Positions 49,101 through 61,679 of a DNA stretch of 64,000 bases are shown piece after piece. Position 1 is the first letter of the stretch, and every line of letters starts with the position of its first letter. The translations under genes were made by a program, and so were the position numbers. This DNA is from Volvox africanus. Taxonomy: Eukaryota; Chlorophyta; Chlorophyceae; Chlamydomonadales; Volvocaceae. The DNA is taken from NCBI GenBank assembly GCA_030268105.1, contig BSDZ01000017.1, forward strand, positions 1,364,001 through 1,428,000, given 5' to 3'. Under the pieces are notes generated by a model, which was not told the origin of the DNA, did no database searches, and saw only the letters and a list, made by a program, of their open reading frames with translations.

Positions 49101-49269
49101 CTCCAGACGCTGGATCCAAACCTGGGCGTCGCACTGACCCCAAGACATGCTCCATCGAAAGCTCAGCGTCGTATCAACCATCAGTTCAACCCATTATGGC
49201 AATATTGACCAAACGAAGACGACGGTGGCAACGGGTCCTCCTCCTTCTCCACCTCATCAGCTTTGCGCT
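46150..49269. other. gene-poor stretch
   Basis: No gene is supported. It contains one copy of a dispersed repeat (47231-47435) and a triplicated 12-bp ccatggagcctn unit at 47148-47182. A minus-strand coding-like patch lies at 49181-48990 (WGQCDAQVWIQRLEAS, ending in Gly/Ser/Asn), just downstream of the kinase-like gene. It could be an alternative 3' exon of that gene, but I found no joining splice site. Confidence 0.45.
47231..47435. repeat. unclassified dispersed repeat, copy A
   Basis: About 205 bp that align colinearly with 51388-51590. Shared blocks include aaggcccca, ccaaggcgg, cttgctt, atggtgcatcaa and ccatatcaaca. The copies are clearly diverged. I see no terminal inverted repeats or coding sequence. 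Confidence 0.7.
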
Positions 49270-52200
49270 TTACAGGCTGGCCCCCTCAATCCAGCTACTG
49301 CCGCCGCTTAGGCTGCCACCAGCGCAGGTGCGCGAACCGAAAGATGACGAGGAGCTCAGGAAGGTCTTCATCAGTCGCTCACTGCTGCGCTGCTGCCGCA
49401 GTGACTCTGCGATCTCCCGGCCGGTTCGGACCTCCTCCCCGATGGCCTCCAGGGCGTCCAGGATCTGCGCCACGGAGGGGCGATCTTCCGGCAGTGGGGA
49501 CGTGCAGCGCTCCACAAGGGCAGCGATGCACGGCAGCGGGGCGTACGTTCCAGATCCAGAGCCAGCTTTGCATTTGGGTTCCGTCTCCGAGTGGTTCCAG
49601 TGGATTCGGAGCTCCCCTGTCGCCACGCCCACCGCCACACAGGCTGCAAGAATGATCATTCACATCACGCATCAGGACCCAGCCCAGGTAAGAATATGGC
49701 TTTAAACAGCCGGTAAGGGTCCAATAGACAGCGGGACAAAGATCAGGGCCGGGGTCAGACAGCCGCCACTACCATGCAGGTGAGCGTGTGTGTATATGTA
49801 TAACAAACGCATGGAGCTTTGGTCACAGGTAGAAATTCCGCAACAGCCTATGACCCACATCAATGTTCGGTCTGCAGTAAAGGGCTGGGTTGGTCAGATC
49901 ACCCACGCGTATGTCCCCCCTTCCGCCCTTGTACACATCCTCACCGGGGAGCATTGACGCCCAAGGCGACTCGCCCACGGCCATTTCATACAAAATAGTG
50001 CCATACGCATACACGTCAGCTTCAAACGTCGGCGGTGCCTGCAGATCTCGTAAACGTTCCGGCGCGAGTGAATACACATCTCGCCAAAGACCGATGTGTA
50101 CTGAGTTGATGCGGCTAAGTGATGTCGTGGAGACACGAGCAGTGGCGTCATTGGCGGCAGAGGGCACGGCCTCGCCACCGCTGCTCGACGCAGGGGTTGC
50201 CGTCGCCGTCGCCATCGCTATCGCTGCCGCTGCTGTCGCGAGTCTGCCGTACCCTGCTAGCTTCACCATGAAACTGGTCGCACCATTGACCCATGGTTCA
50301 CCGACCAAGCGGCGCTGAAGAAGCACGTTCCGACTGACCAGATCGCCATGGGCAAGACGGCAGGTAGTGTGCAGAAACTGTAAGCCAAGGGCGATCTGGC
50401 GCGCCATGTCAACAAACCGATCCAGACGCGAAAGAAACTGTGTTTCTGTGAAGTAGCGAAGATCCTGGCGGTGGCGCGTGTTGGCATCGCTCGCTGGCGG
50501 TTCCGGCAAACAACATCTGAATGCGCCCCTCCTGATCTCGTCACCAAGGTTTCCGTCGCCGCATACCTCCATAATGGACAACGTCACGAAAGCCACATCG
50601 GCGGTGCAGGCCGGGTGCAACAGGGGGTTTGCCCTTGGTGGCGGCGGCGGCGACCACAGTTGCGGAGGCAATGTCAGTGCCGGCTGCTTGCAGTGCGATG
50701 CGGATTCAGCAGCACAGCTGCCGCCATGTCCACCAGTCCCCCGCAGGTGACCTACTTCGCCACGCAGTCTCACGTGCGGAGATCCCAGGACACGCTTCAG
50801 CGGTCCCCCACAGTCGCCCGTGGTGGGATTCGAATCGCTGCTGGCCTCCGTGCTGCCGATGGGGCCCGACCCATTATTATTGGCGCCGCGTACTATCTCC
50901 GCTTGTTTAAGAGCCCGAGTCGCCGTGGCCAGGTCCTTGTCCAGCGACTCCCACTGGACATCGGCAGAAGGTGCGGAGGCGCCGCCGCCGCTGCTGTTGC
51001 CATGAAGCGGCGACGGGGCCAGGAGTGAGAGCCCAGGCAAGGGGGGTTTCAGCACCTGCGCTGGGAGCGCAATCGCGTGAACTCCCAGCAACGTAACAAC
51101 GTGAGGATGGCGCCAGCACCGGCCCTCCTGCAGCGTTGTTAGAAGCTGCGGTGCGAGCAGCGACGCAGGCCAACCGAGCTCAAAGCGAGCAACGACAGAC
51201 TGGCCACTGGTTATGGACTCGCCTGCACGCAGGGGTGATGGTTGTGGTGGGCGGGATGTGATACGAGTTAGAAAGGGCGGCACACTTCAGCAGCTGATAT
51301 GCTTGGCGAAAGGCCGAGAACGCAGCAGAATCCCGATAAGTAGGAAGATATGTTCAATTAAGTTTTAAAGGAAGTAGATGTGTATGTGAAGGCCCCACCC
51401 AAGGCGGCGGACACCATAAACCTGAAGTGCTCACACGCAGTACTTAGAACTCAAGGAGGAATCTTGCTTGGAATGCCGGTAGGCGCACTCTATAGAGGGG
51501 TATGGTGCATCAAGCCACTCTTGCCATATCAACAAACATGTCATCATCCTTCAATGCCCGCTCCCGCCCCACTTTCACTCTCGCCACGTTAGCCTTACCC
51601 ATCAGCAGTGCGGCGCCTGGCCGGATGTGCAACACGCTCAGCCCTTGGACGCAGTCCCGGACCTGCGACAGGTTCAGCAAAGATTGTGCCGTCGGGCCTG
51701 CAGGCATTGAGATGGCCTCGCCAGAGACGGCTGCGGCGGAGGATTCAATGCCATTAGCAGACCCTCCTGTCTCAGCTGTGGCCCCAGGCCCCGCCGCCGC
51801 GGCGATGCTGTAAGTAAGCGATCCGTGGGCAGTTTCCACAGCGCTCGGCTGGCCGGCCTCCAATCCGTTGACGCACGTTGTGGCCCCTGGGGATGTTGAG
51901 ACGGGGACGGAGGGGTCACTGCCGCCCTGGCCGTTCGGCCACAGTCGTGCGGTCGCACCCGTCACGATGAAGTCAACCGTAAAATCAGTGGTGGTGACGC
52001 CCTCGAGACTTTTAGCTGCTTCTAGCAGCGCAGCCTGGCCGGGAGACGCAAATATGCTCATGCCGAGGTCGTCATGGACCGCATTGGTACCCAGGGCGCC
52101 AAGTGCCTGCATTGATGCGCTTCTGGAGGGCATGTTGATTGTTGAGTACGTGCGCAGCACAGGCTGCGTCTCGTCCGCGTTATGGTGAGTCGCGTGCTCG

Positions 52201-52610
52201 TTGAGGACCTCCCTGGCCTCCAACGGTGTGGGCTGCGCGCCTGCGACCAATGCCGCGTCCATGATCGCGGTTGTGTAGGTGAAGCTGCATTCTCTCGTAT
52301 CGCCACTGATGCTGATGCTTCGTAAGAGGACCCGTTTAGGCTCCGTCACCATTGGGAGAGGCTGGGTGACGGGAGTTTCACCGGGATTACGCTCATCAAC
52401 ATCCAGGTTATTGGAAAACATGACGCCATCTTCGAGTATTTCAATGTGCTGTCCAGCGGCTCTGGATGCGCCTGGACATATGCGCTCCTTCGGCTGGCCG
52501 ATGTCAGCTTCCATAGCCGGCTGAGGTTCTGCAAAGCTGCTCGTGTTAAAGCCGGAGGCACGGGTGCGGAAGATTGAGGGAAAGCACCAGGCGAACGTGC
52601 ACGTGACCAT
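49270..52610 (-). CDS. TKL-type protein kinase-like protein, predicted catalytically inactive
   Basis: Exons 52610-51599, 51222-about 49859 and 49643-49270 (TAA). Exon 1 encodes 337 residues of no recognised fold. The kinase domain starts at the exon 1/2 junction. N-lobe: a weak glycine loop (MGGESITSGQSVV) and VVARFELG where VAVK would be, so the beta-3 lysine is missing. HPHVVTLLGV and the hinge SIMEVCGDGNLGDEI follow. C-lobe: HGDLVSRNVLL (HRD has become HGD), KLAGYGRL (DFG has become GYG, so the metal-binding Asp is lost), intact APE (SLAPERL), EADVYAYGTILYEM, and a final CTSPLPEDRPSVAQIL as in the TKL group. Loss of Lys and DFG-Asp points to a pseudokinase with a scaffold or regulatory role. 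The exon 2/3 junction is uncertain: the best donor (GAT|GTGGGT) is out of phase, and a weaker one 4 nt on fits. The start ATG could also lie upstream. Confidence 0.72.
51388..51590. repeat. unclassified dispersed repeat, copy B
   Basis: Colinear with copy A at 47231-47435. It lies wholly inside intron 1 (51223-51598) of the kinase-like gene and ends about 10 nt from the donor side of exon 1. Confidence 0.7.
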
Positions 52611-54535
52611 ACTGCTGCGGGCGGACGCCCTTAGTATAATTCGCTTGGGTTTATTTTACCCATCACGCGCGCCAAGGTATCGATTTCAATGACCATGTAG
52701 CTTGATGGAAAAAGGGTTACAACAAGAACCCTAAAGCTACATTGAGGAGAAGCGCTCATACCACCTTAATTAAGCATGCAATTGATCAAAGTCACTCCAG
52801 AAAATATTCTGATTTGTTATGGTAAACAGAGCAAGACAACTCCTTAAGATAATTGCAGCACGGCAAGCCGCGTTATTAACAACTGCGAGATAAACAGACA
52901 TTTCTAACTTCAATCCGGTTTTTGTGTGTTCTGAAGATGAAGGTCAAAGTGCGATAAGGAAGTGTAAGATGGTTCTGGAGCACAACGAATATTGCTTTCC
53001 GGAACCAACGCTCCGAAGCCGCCCCAAACCTCCATTTCCCATTTCAGACTGTACATCCTTGAATGCACTGGAGGTTGTAACCGACCTTAATACCTATACT
53101 AACCATCGTTCCTGTGCTTACCTTGCATCCAATCAGAGGGTACAGCAAATCTGTCGTTGTGGTGCTGCAAGTGCATAGTCGATCCCAGCTTAATGAAAAC
53201 AACCATATAATATTTAATTATATCCGCTAAATGTCCCCCAAATCGAAGCAAGTATACTGTGTGACGGTCCAGTGGGCAGTACTGGTTGGACGGAAACCTA
53301 ACGCTTAGGACGATCAAGTTATTCTACGGATTACGATTTAAGCGGACAGAAACGAAACGAATATGTTATAATGTAAGATCACAGCAGTATTTCGCGAAGC
53401 TTAGGAAGGGCCTGTAATGAACTGCGCTGATTATCACCGGCGCCTAATTCGCCCAGTCCCTGCCAGTCTGCCTACGAAAGATTAAATTTTAGCACCCTGG
53501 TTCCAATTGGATGCGGTGTGCAATAAGCGCTTCGCGCGGTCCTCCGCGGCGTCCCTGGGTGCACAGGCTCTCACAAGCGCAGACGGGCGCAGCATTGCAC
53601 ACAGATACACACCAACGGCGCTGAAGATCCTGATAAACTATGTCAATCCCCACGAGAGAGCAGACCCAACCACTATGAGCTACTCAGTCCTCCGTTGGCC
53701 TGATGTGAAGACGTTGGCCGCCATGATACCATACCTTCGAAGTACTGCTAATATCATGTTATTAGGGGTGAGTAGGCTATCCAATCATCTGCGCACACCA
53801 AATGCCCTAATGACTCATCATGATGCTGTGGAACACCATGTTATTGGCCTACGGAAAAGAATGCATGAAATTAGGGCTGATCACCCCTTTAGCACAGAGC
53901 ATTAATATACCATGCATGCTAGGCATGCTCGGTACAGCAGGCCCTAGCAGGCCGTTCAAAGCATGGTTATCAGCAGTCAGCTCAGCAACATGAACCATAA
54001 TTCGTGCGTGCATACGCCTTCATCGATATTACTTTCTTAGTTCTACTAGGGGATGCATGGGCAACGGATCAGCTTTCGGCAGGCAGGTACAAGTACGAGC
54101 GTACTTTGTCCAACAGCCCTTCCTGTCTACTCAGGGACACATAGCGGTGCGGCTCTTCTACAAGTTGGTAATATCATATATATTAGGTCAAACGAGGCCA
54201 CGAGGCGTACTGCCGTACATGACCTGGCTCCCTAAAGCCCACGCACTTCGATCTTACAACTTCGTCAGTACAGTGGACATTAAGCGCTTGTTAAGATTCT
54301 GATGAATGGGAAGGAGGCTTTCGAGATATTAATTTCCTTTGCAGACCGGCATCCAACAGTAGGATGACGGCAATGGTTGTAATCCTTTACTCTGGTTAGT
54401 TTCATATTTTACGCTACTGTTTGCAACGAAATTAGGATCGGGGGAGCCGCCCACGCTTTCGTTTCCGTCCTTGCGAGTGACAATATTTAGCTGTTCCTGA
54501 AGCATTATAAAGAAATAACCTATAACAGTTCAGCC
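52611..54535. other. intergenic stretch with one unassigned open frame
   Basis: It separates the divergent kinase-like and PPR-cyclin genes. A plus-strand open segment at 53507-53776 reads plausibly as protein (YTPTALKILINYVNPHERAD, RWPDVKTLAAMIPYLRS) and ends at a strong GGG|GTGAGT donor. It has no ATG at its start and no partner exon I can find. It may be a remnant of a mobile element or a lost gene. Confidence 0.35.
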
Positions 54536-57500
54536 ATGTCGCTCTCTTCGGAGGCAGCGCAGCAAAACTCTCAGCAAGAAGTCGAGAGTCTTGCGTTTCT
54601 GCTCAATAGCACAAACATTGGCTCGGATGCGGGCCCCTCGCAGCATTGGCTTACGCAGACGGATATTCTTACAACAGATAATCTTGACTTTGATGGTGCC
54701 TTTGTTTCCAATACCGGCAAGGGGCCCAAGAAGGGGTGCGCACCTCGAGATGTTGGGGCGGAGTTTTTGGACAGCGCGCAGGATTTGGAAAGCGTGTATA
54801 GCAGCCATTTATCTTCATGTCAGGACCTGATGTCGAGCCTTAATAGTGCAGCTGACCCAGCGGTGCTCTTTAATACGGACCCAAACATTATGCCTAACGG
54901 GAGGTCCGACGGGCCCCATGAGCCAGTCTCACGGAGCCTATCAGCAAGTTTAGCTCAAGAGGGATTTGGCGAGGCCAGCGGTGGTAGCAGCAGCGCAAAT
55001 CGAGCTGGACATGGTCACCTGAAGGATGGCGCGAGCCCACGCAAGCATCCGCAGCGCGGCCAGGGTTACCGGAGGCTGTGGCAGCAGGTTACAAAGGTCT
55101 CAAAGGGACAAAAACTACAAGATAACCTTGGCCTGGCCTTTTCGGACATGACGGTTGAAGACCTGCTTAAAATTGTCCTGAAGCTAGCTCCACAGGTGCG
55201 CATGGATGTGCGGCTAGCACACATTGCGACTGTGCAAAACATTCCGGAACCTTCCTGGTGCATAGGAATCTGCGGTGGACGCTATTAAACAGGGCCTCTA
55301 CTATCTGGACAGCTCGGCCATGGCTGCCCTCCTGAAGGAGTTGGCAAAGCAAGGCTATTTGAAACGGGCGGTTGAAATTTTTGACTGGCTGAGGAGTCTG
55401 GAGTCCAGCCACGAGCTTTCCAACCTGTGCGACTTGTAAGTTATACAGAAGACGGGACCCATGGCTACTGGGGAGGTGGCCACAGGTCCATCGCACACCT
55501 ACGCGCACGTTTCTGCCATGCCCCCCTCTTTTGATTCTATTTCCTTGAAAACTACTTATCCAGCGCCGTTTATCTTTTCACACCAAGGTACACGTACACA
55601 ACCATGATCAGCCAGTGCGGCTCACACCAGCAGCTGCGGCGCGCCTTGGAGCTGGTCGCGGAGATGCGTAGCCGTGGCATTGACTGCAACGTCCACACGT
55701 ACAGTGCTCTGATGAACGTGTGCATCAAGGCAAACGAGCTGGACCTGGCGCAGGACGTCTATAAGCAGATGCTGGAGGAGGGATGCAGCCCTAATCTGGT
55801 CAGGAGGGGTGGATAGAGAGAGCTGGGTGGGATATTGGAGGACCGAATGGTTGCCTCTGTCTCGGCGATGCTAAGTACACACAGAAAGCATCTTGGCTCA
55901 GGGAAGAAGGGAGAGCAAGACCGGGGGTTGCCCACTATCCTCAAGCTTGCCATTTGCCGTCCTGCGCCCTTAATAGCTGCAACTAAGGATATGCGTCGCT
56001 ATAAGCCGGAATGAAAAATATCGTCTCTCTTGCCGGTCTTGCGCTCAAATGTAGTTCCACTCTTGGCCCGTCCAGGTGACCTACAACATTCTCATAGATG
56101 TGTATGTTAAGCGATGCCAATGGGAGGAGGCGGTCAAAGTCTTGGACACGCTTGAGAAGCAGGTATGAATAAATCTGTCTGTAAAGGGATTGGCACTGTG
56201 CTGGGTATCGGAGCTGTAGTAGAATCCTTGCAGCGCTTCAGGACGTTGGAAGAGACTCTAGCCCACGGAAAGCATCGTGGTGCATTTAGTGCCCGGACGT
56301 GCCTAAGACCAGTTGCAGTAATGGGTACATGCGCTCATTTAGGTAAAACACTCGTGTGAGTGCATGAAGAGCATCTGGCTGTCGTGGTTTTTGTTTTATA
56401 GAGAAACGCTTGCCTAAGCAGCATACTACTTATATGTAGTATGCTGTATACTTGCTCAGAGGCTGTTTCTTCGTTCCCTTCTGATGCATTTCCTGGTTTT
56501 GTTTGCAAGTATGAGCGGGTTGCGTTGAAGGGGTTGTGTTTGCCTGTTGTCGTAATAACAGGCAAGCAAATCTGCTAACGCTTGTGTCGTTGTTGGCCTG
56601 GACAGCATCGAACTCTCTGATGTCGTACTGATATCCTTGTCATTTTCTGACTGATGTCACGAGCAGGCCATCCAGGCGGAGGTCCGGACGTACAATACGG
56701 TCATTTCTGCTTGCAACAAGTCTGGCCAGCCGGAGCAGGCACTTAAAGTGTATGAGAAGATGTTAACAGCGGGCGTCAAGCCGTCGGCTACAACGTACAC
56801 AGCCCTCATTAGCGCTTATGGCAAGAAGGGGCAGGTGGAGAAGGCGCTGGAGATCTTCCGTGACATGATTCGCCGCGGCTGCGAGCGCAACGTCATCACG
56901 TACTCATCCCTAATTTCAGCCTGCGAGAAGGCGGGACGCTGGGAAATGGCGCTGGAGCTGTTCAGCAAGATGCACAAAGAGAACTGCAAGCCCAATGTCG
57001 TGACGTTCAACTCTCTCATTGCCGCATGCTCACATGGTGCGCTTGTCACACCGTACGGTTGATGCAAGTAGCTCAGCTTATCTCACGGCAATGAACTAAC
57101 CAGAAAACAGGAACGGGAGATTATATGGACAGCATGGAGGCGGGCATTACATGATTACATGCGGCACATTTAGATAGGTTGGGGCCTTGCCATCCGTTGA
57201 CTATGTTTCAGAAAGTGTCCCATGGCGTCCTTATGTGCAGGGGGGCACTGGGAGAAAGCCAGCGAGCTATTCGAGCAAATGCAAACTCAGGGCTGCAAGC
57301 CCGACAGCATTACGTATTGCGGCCTCATAACCGCCTACGAGCGCGGTGGACAGTGGCGCCGTGCCCTCAAGGCATTTGAGCAAATGCAGACGCAGGGCTG
57401 CCACCCGGACGCCGCGGTGTTCAACAGTCTCATGGAGGTGCTGTGGCAGAGCGGCGTGCTGCTGGCGCAGAGTAAAGCATTGCAGCTGTGGACGCTAGCG

Positions 57501-59781
57501 AATCGGAGCGGGCACTTTAGGTAGGTATTTCTCAGTTGTTGCTCACTGCAGCTCACACAGGTAAGGGGGGTTAAGCCCTCAACGTCCTTTAACGATAGTT
57601 TTGTCTTCACGGCATGTTATGGAGTTTTGGCATGTTATGTTTTGCGAGGCGCAATTTCAGTAATGATATGGTTGCGCGTGTGTCAGTATGCATATTGATG
57701 TATATTTTGTATGATGTCATGGGGGGCTTTCAATTTCTCGAGAAGCTGGAGAAAGGCGTGTTTTGCTCGTCCAGATTCTATCGAAAGCAGCTAGCACAGA
57801 AGTGCGGGCGTATAAAGGGTGAATCTCTAGGGTGCCCCACAGAATGTTTCCTGGCTAGAGCCTGTAATAAATTTTAGAACATGACGCTAAGAGCTATAGG
57901 CGTGCATCGTCATCATCTGATGCATGTTTGCAAACTCATCCACTCGCAGGATCTACACGAACAGCAAGCAGGACAGCAATGTGTTGCAATATAGCACCGT
58001 GGCCTTCACAAGTGGCGCAGCGGTTGTGACAGTGGTCCGCTGGGTCTCGGAGCTAAAGTGGGTTGTTTGGCGTGGCAGCATTGCTATTGATGCGCTGCTT
58101 TGTGGTTGTTACAAGCGCCTGCATCATGCATCTCTTGGCACGTGTGCCAATTGTAATGGTAGCCGCACACCTTCACGCATCCTTTCATCGGTACCTTTAA
58201 TAACGCGAGTACGCTTCCCTCGCACATAGGGCCAACTATTTGCGTGCTGCGCATACGCGTTCGCTTGGTCCTGAAGGTCATGGACTGGCTAACTAATCGG
58301 GAAATTCATGCATCGGGAAATTCATGCATCGGGAAATTCGGCATCGGGAAATTGAAGCTGACGCCGTTTTTCGCCTGCGCTGTGTATGTACGAACGTGAC
58401 CATAGGAACAAGCTCTTGAAGGATGGTCCTGGCTTCTTCCGGGACAAGGTGGTGTTCACACTACATAAATCAAAGCAGAATCGCTCCGAGCAGCCGTCGG
58501 CGCGCATCTTCGAGTCGGTCTCACTGCTGCTGGCTGGCAACGCATCGCCCTTTGCTATGCACCTCTTTGACCAGACAATAACGTTGGAAGCGGCTGCAGC
58601 GCTGCTCACGGGTTGGCTGCGCTCGCCGGCCTTCAATGACTTTGTCCACATTCAGCAGAGCCAGCAGCTGAAGCGCGTTTCACAGGATTTGCTGTTGTCG
58701 GAAGATGTCGCCATCGCAGCGCGCTGCATTGAAGCCTTCAGTGCGGTTAAGCGGTGGGTCGACAGGAGCGCTTGGGCTTAAACTAGCAGGACAACCTTTC
58801 AATAATCCCGCAAATCCCGATCGAGACGAGCAAGGGTCATACACGCACGGGAGGGGTGGGTGGAGTGCGTAGATTGGCTGGCGTTGCTAGGAGGCGGGGT
58901 CAGCTACCGCCGCCTAAGGTTTCCAATCTTGCGCGTGCGTATACATATTGGGCAGTGACGATGTCCGCAAAATTTTCATGAACGCTATATGTTCGCAACA
59001 ACGTGCACACCCTCCTCGATTCCGTCCCTGACCAATTTACTCGCGCGGCTTTTCTGCGGCTCCGTCCCGCCCACCAACACCCTCGTATCACTCCCATTAT
59101 CAAAACCCGCCTGGACTGGCTGGCAGATACGAGCAGCTGTTCGGCATCAACCCGGCCCTCTGCAACCAGGCGCTGCTGGCGCAGAGGCCGCAGATCGTCC
59201 ACCTGGCGCTTAAGTATGGTGCCGCCTTCCAAATGAAGGATGATATAATCTACGATGCGCTGCAACTCTTCGACCGCGTCTCTTGCTGCGGGGCCCCGCT
59301 GAATGTGGCGGCTTGGCCGCTGATGCTCTGCAGCTGCTTGCTGCTGGCGGCGCGGCAGGTGGAGGCGCCGGCATTGTGGCCTGCCCTGGATCAGGTCACG
59401 TTGCTCACTGGATTCGGACCAGAAGTGCTGATGGCCATGGAGCGTAACGTGCTGATGTGGCTGGGACACGACGTGTCCACCATCTCACCCATGCGCGTTA
59501 TCCAGCTGTATCTTGAGCGCCTGGGGCACTACCTACCGGATTTCAAGGCGGTAGACCGGGTCACGAAGGACCTCCAGACGCTGGTGCTGAAAGTGGCGTG
59601 TAGTCCTGTGGTGGGATTACGGCCATCGCTGGTAGGTGCGGCAGCTCTATTAGTGGTGCGCCGTGCGCGGGGAATGGTGCCGGCGTGGCCAACGGTGCTG
59701 CAAACAATGACGGATTATACGCCTGCGGACGGGGAGCTGGCAGCGTGCGTATTGCACATCGAAGCACTCATGCAGCAGTAG
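54536..59781 (+). CDS. PPR-cyclin fusion protein, 962 residues
   Basis: Exons 54536-55195, 55266-55435, 55588-55798, 56076-56162, 56667-57036, 57241-57520, 57950-58057, 58406-58753 and 59127-59781 (TAG). All are phase-consistent, total 2,889 nt. The N-terminus (1-220) is polar, Ser/Gln-rich and has no obvious transit peptide. Residues about 225-590 hold eight canonical 35-residue pentatricopeptide repeats plus a partial one at each end, for example YNTVISACNKSGQPEQALKV and YTALISAYGKKGQVEKALEI. PPR repeats bind single-stranded RNA, usually in organelles. Residues about 630-745 form a linker (GFFRDKVVFTLHKSK and helices). The last 218 residues are a cyclin box: an N-lobe around LKYGAAFQMKDDIIYDALQL and WPLMLCSCLLLAARQ, and a second helical lobe from YLERLGHYLPDF. 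PPR-cyclin chimeras are, as I recall, described in green algae. Linking organelle RNA control to the cell cycle is a hypothesis. Confidence 0.88.
58296..58353. repeat. 16-bp tandem repeat, unit tcgggaaattcatgca
   Basis: Three and a half copies, the last degenerate, in intron 7 of the PPR-cyclin gene, just before exon 8. Confidence 0.85.
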
Positions 59782-61471
59782 GAAGGGAGTGGGTAGAAAG
59801 AGGGAAAGGAGGAGAAGAGAGGAGCAGTTCACGTCTTTAGCGGGGGCAAGGTAGGGAGAGAAAAGTCTGTGTCCCGGTGCTCAGGAGCCACTGAAAGACG
59901 TGCATAATCCCCGTTAATGGAGTGGTCTATGGGTTCATCCCGATATGTGGTAACTGGGCACTAGTGCGGCAGCTGAAAGAGGTGGGACGTTGTGGTTGTG
60001 GGAAGGTGGAGCAATGACAGTACTGGCGAGGATTTGGAGACTGCATCTATGGTCCCTGACGGTGTCTGGATGAGGGGCGCTGGCATCCTGCAGCCAAGCT
60101 TTGCCTCTTCTGGGGGTTGGATTTTTGACCTCCCACTGTGGTTTTGCTTGGCTGTGGCTGCATACCATGAAGCAGCCGTCCAGTTGGGTGACGCAGCGAC
60201 GGCGGCGGAGTATCAGGCAAGTCCCGTAGCCGAAGGGGGAGTTGCTCGAATGACTGCTGGTCAGGGCGATTGCTGGTGGGAAGGCCCTTTCCAAGCTTTA
60301 TAACTAGTCGGTTCAAGGAATAGCCACGTTCTTGCCCGTCTCAGGATGCAGGCTGTGGCCTCGTGCAATTGACGGTGGGGAAGGTTTTGTGCTTCGCCTC
60401 AGCGACGCGCGCGCGTGTGTATGGCGATATTCGCAGAATGCTGGCATTACATGGATATTATTGTTATGCACGCGCCGGGTCTTGATGGCAGAGCCCAGGA
60501 TACGGTCCGGTGCGCTGTTGAACTGTATGTGGGGCGGCCTGGCCTCGAAACCGTGATGCTGCTGAGGAGATGGGTGATCTGAATGCCTGGCGACATCCCG
60601 GCTGTGCCAGCTGCTCCACTGGGAGGTAGCCCACGCTGCAGGACCCGTGCCGTTGTTCATGTCGTATAGATTGGCCTAGTTGGGGGTCTTTATCAACGGC
60701 GACATCCTTAATGCCGATCTGTTGCTATTTTGTATTACTTAAGCGGCTGTTACTCATGGTGCAACATAGCAAGCTGGATGGTAGCGCACACGGGGGCTTA
60801 CACGGGATGCTGAGAATCCAAGATCTTTGGCTGTTTACTTGTTGCATGGCTGAGAAATTAGCATGGCTGGGGACATGCGCTCCCAAGTGACCGGGCACCC
60901 AGAGAGCCATCCTGGCGAGGGCCTTGGGCGAGCATTGTTCCCTTCAGTCGTCGGGTTGCTTGGTTAATCATAATCCAGTTGCGCTTTCGGCTGCATCCGT
61001 GTCTTTGGTGCGCCATGCTGGGCTGCGCATTGGCATCAGCACGGCTTTTCACACCTCGCTGTCTCCACATGCGGCAATAAGTGGTGGCTGATGACCTTGT
61101 GGGATGTCGTCATGGTAATGTTCCCCACACAATAGCGGTATAATGGCTCGACACCGAATATGAACAGTAACGTACAGCTTTGCATCATGTGGGTTTTGGA
61201 AAGCAACCGAGCGCCGATTGGAGCAGTCGAGCGTGGCGCGGTGCATTTATGGCCATGGTCCATGTGGGAGGAGGTGGGGAGGTGGGGAGTTCTGCTCAGC
61301 GGGCGAGTGCCCTATACCGGTGGTCAGGGGCTTGGCAGATTGAAATCTATAAGAATGATGGTGGGGGGTATATGCTTACATTACGTGTGTGCTGTTCATA
61401 TGTATGTATGTGCACGTGTTACGTGTGAAACCTGTCTGTTGGTAACTATGCAACGGTGTAAGTTGCTGCAG

Positions 61472-61591
61472 CGGCTGCTGGTGGCGGACTGCAAGGCGGC
61501 TCACGGTGCGATGTGTGCCCGTTAACTGGCTTACGGGGTCGGCCTTACCAATATTGGCTTCATCCGGAACGGCCGCGCCCGCCTACTGAAG
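61472..61591 (+). pseudogene. exon-like segment with an in-frame stop
   Basis: A 120-nt segment is bounded by CTGCAG and AAG|GTAAGT. It reads RLLVADCKAAHGAMCAR, then TAA, then LAYGVGLTNIGFIRNGRA. GC-rich third positions continue on both sides of the stop in the same frame, as in a decayed exon. I do not recognise the protein. Confidence 0.35.
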
Positions 61592-61679
61592 GTAAGTTCG
61601 TATAGCCACAGTTGCTCTCTAAGGCAGGCATATTTTCCCATGTAATAAGAAAGGACGCTCCGTGCAGTAGCTGTTTAAG

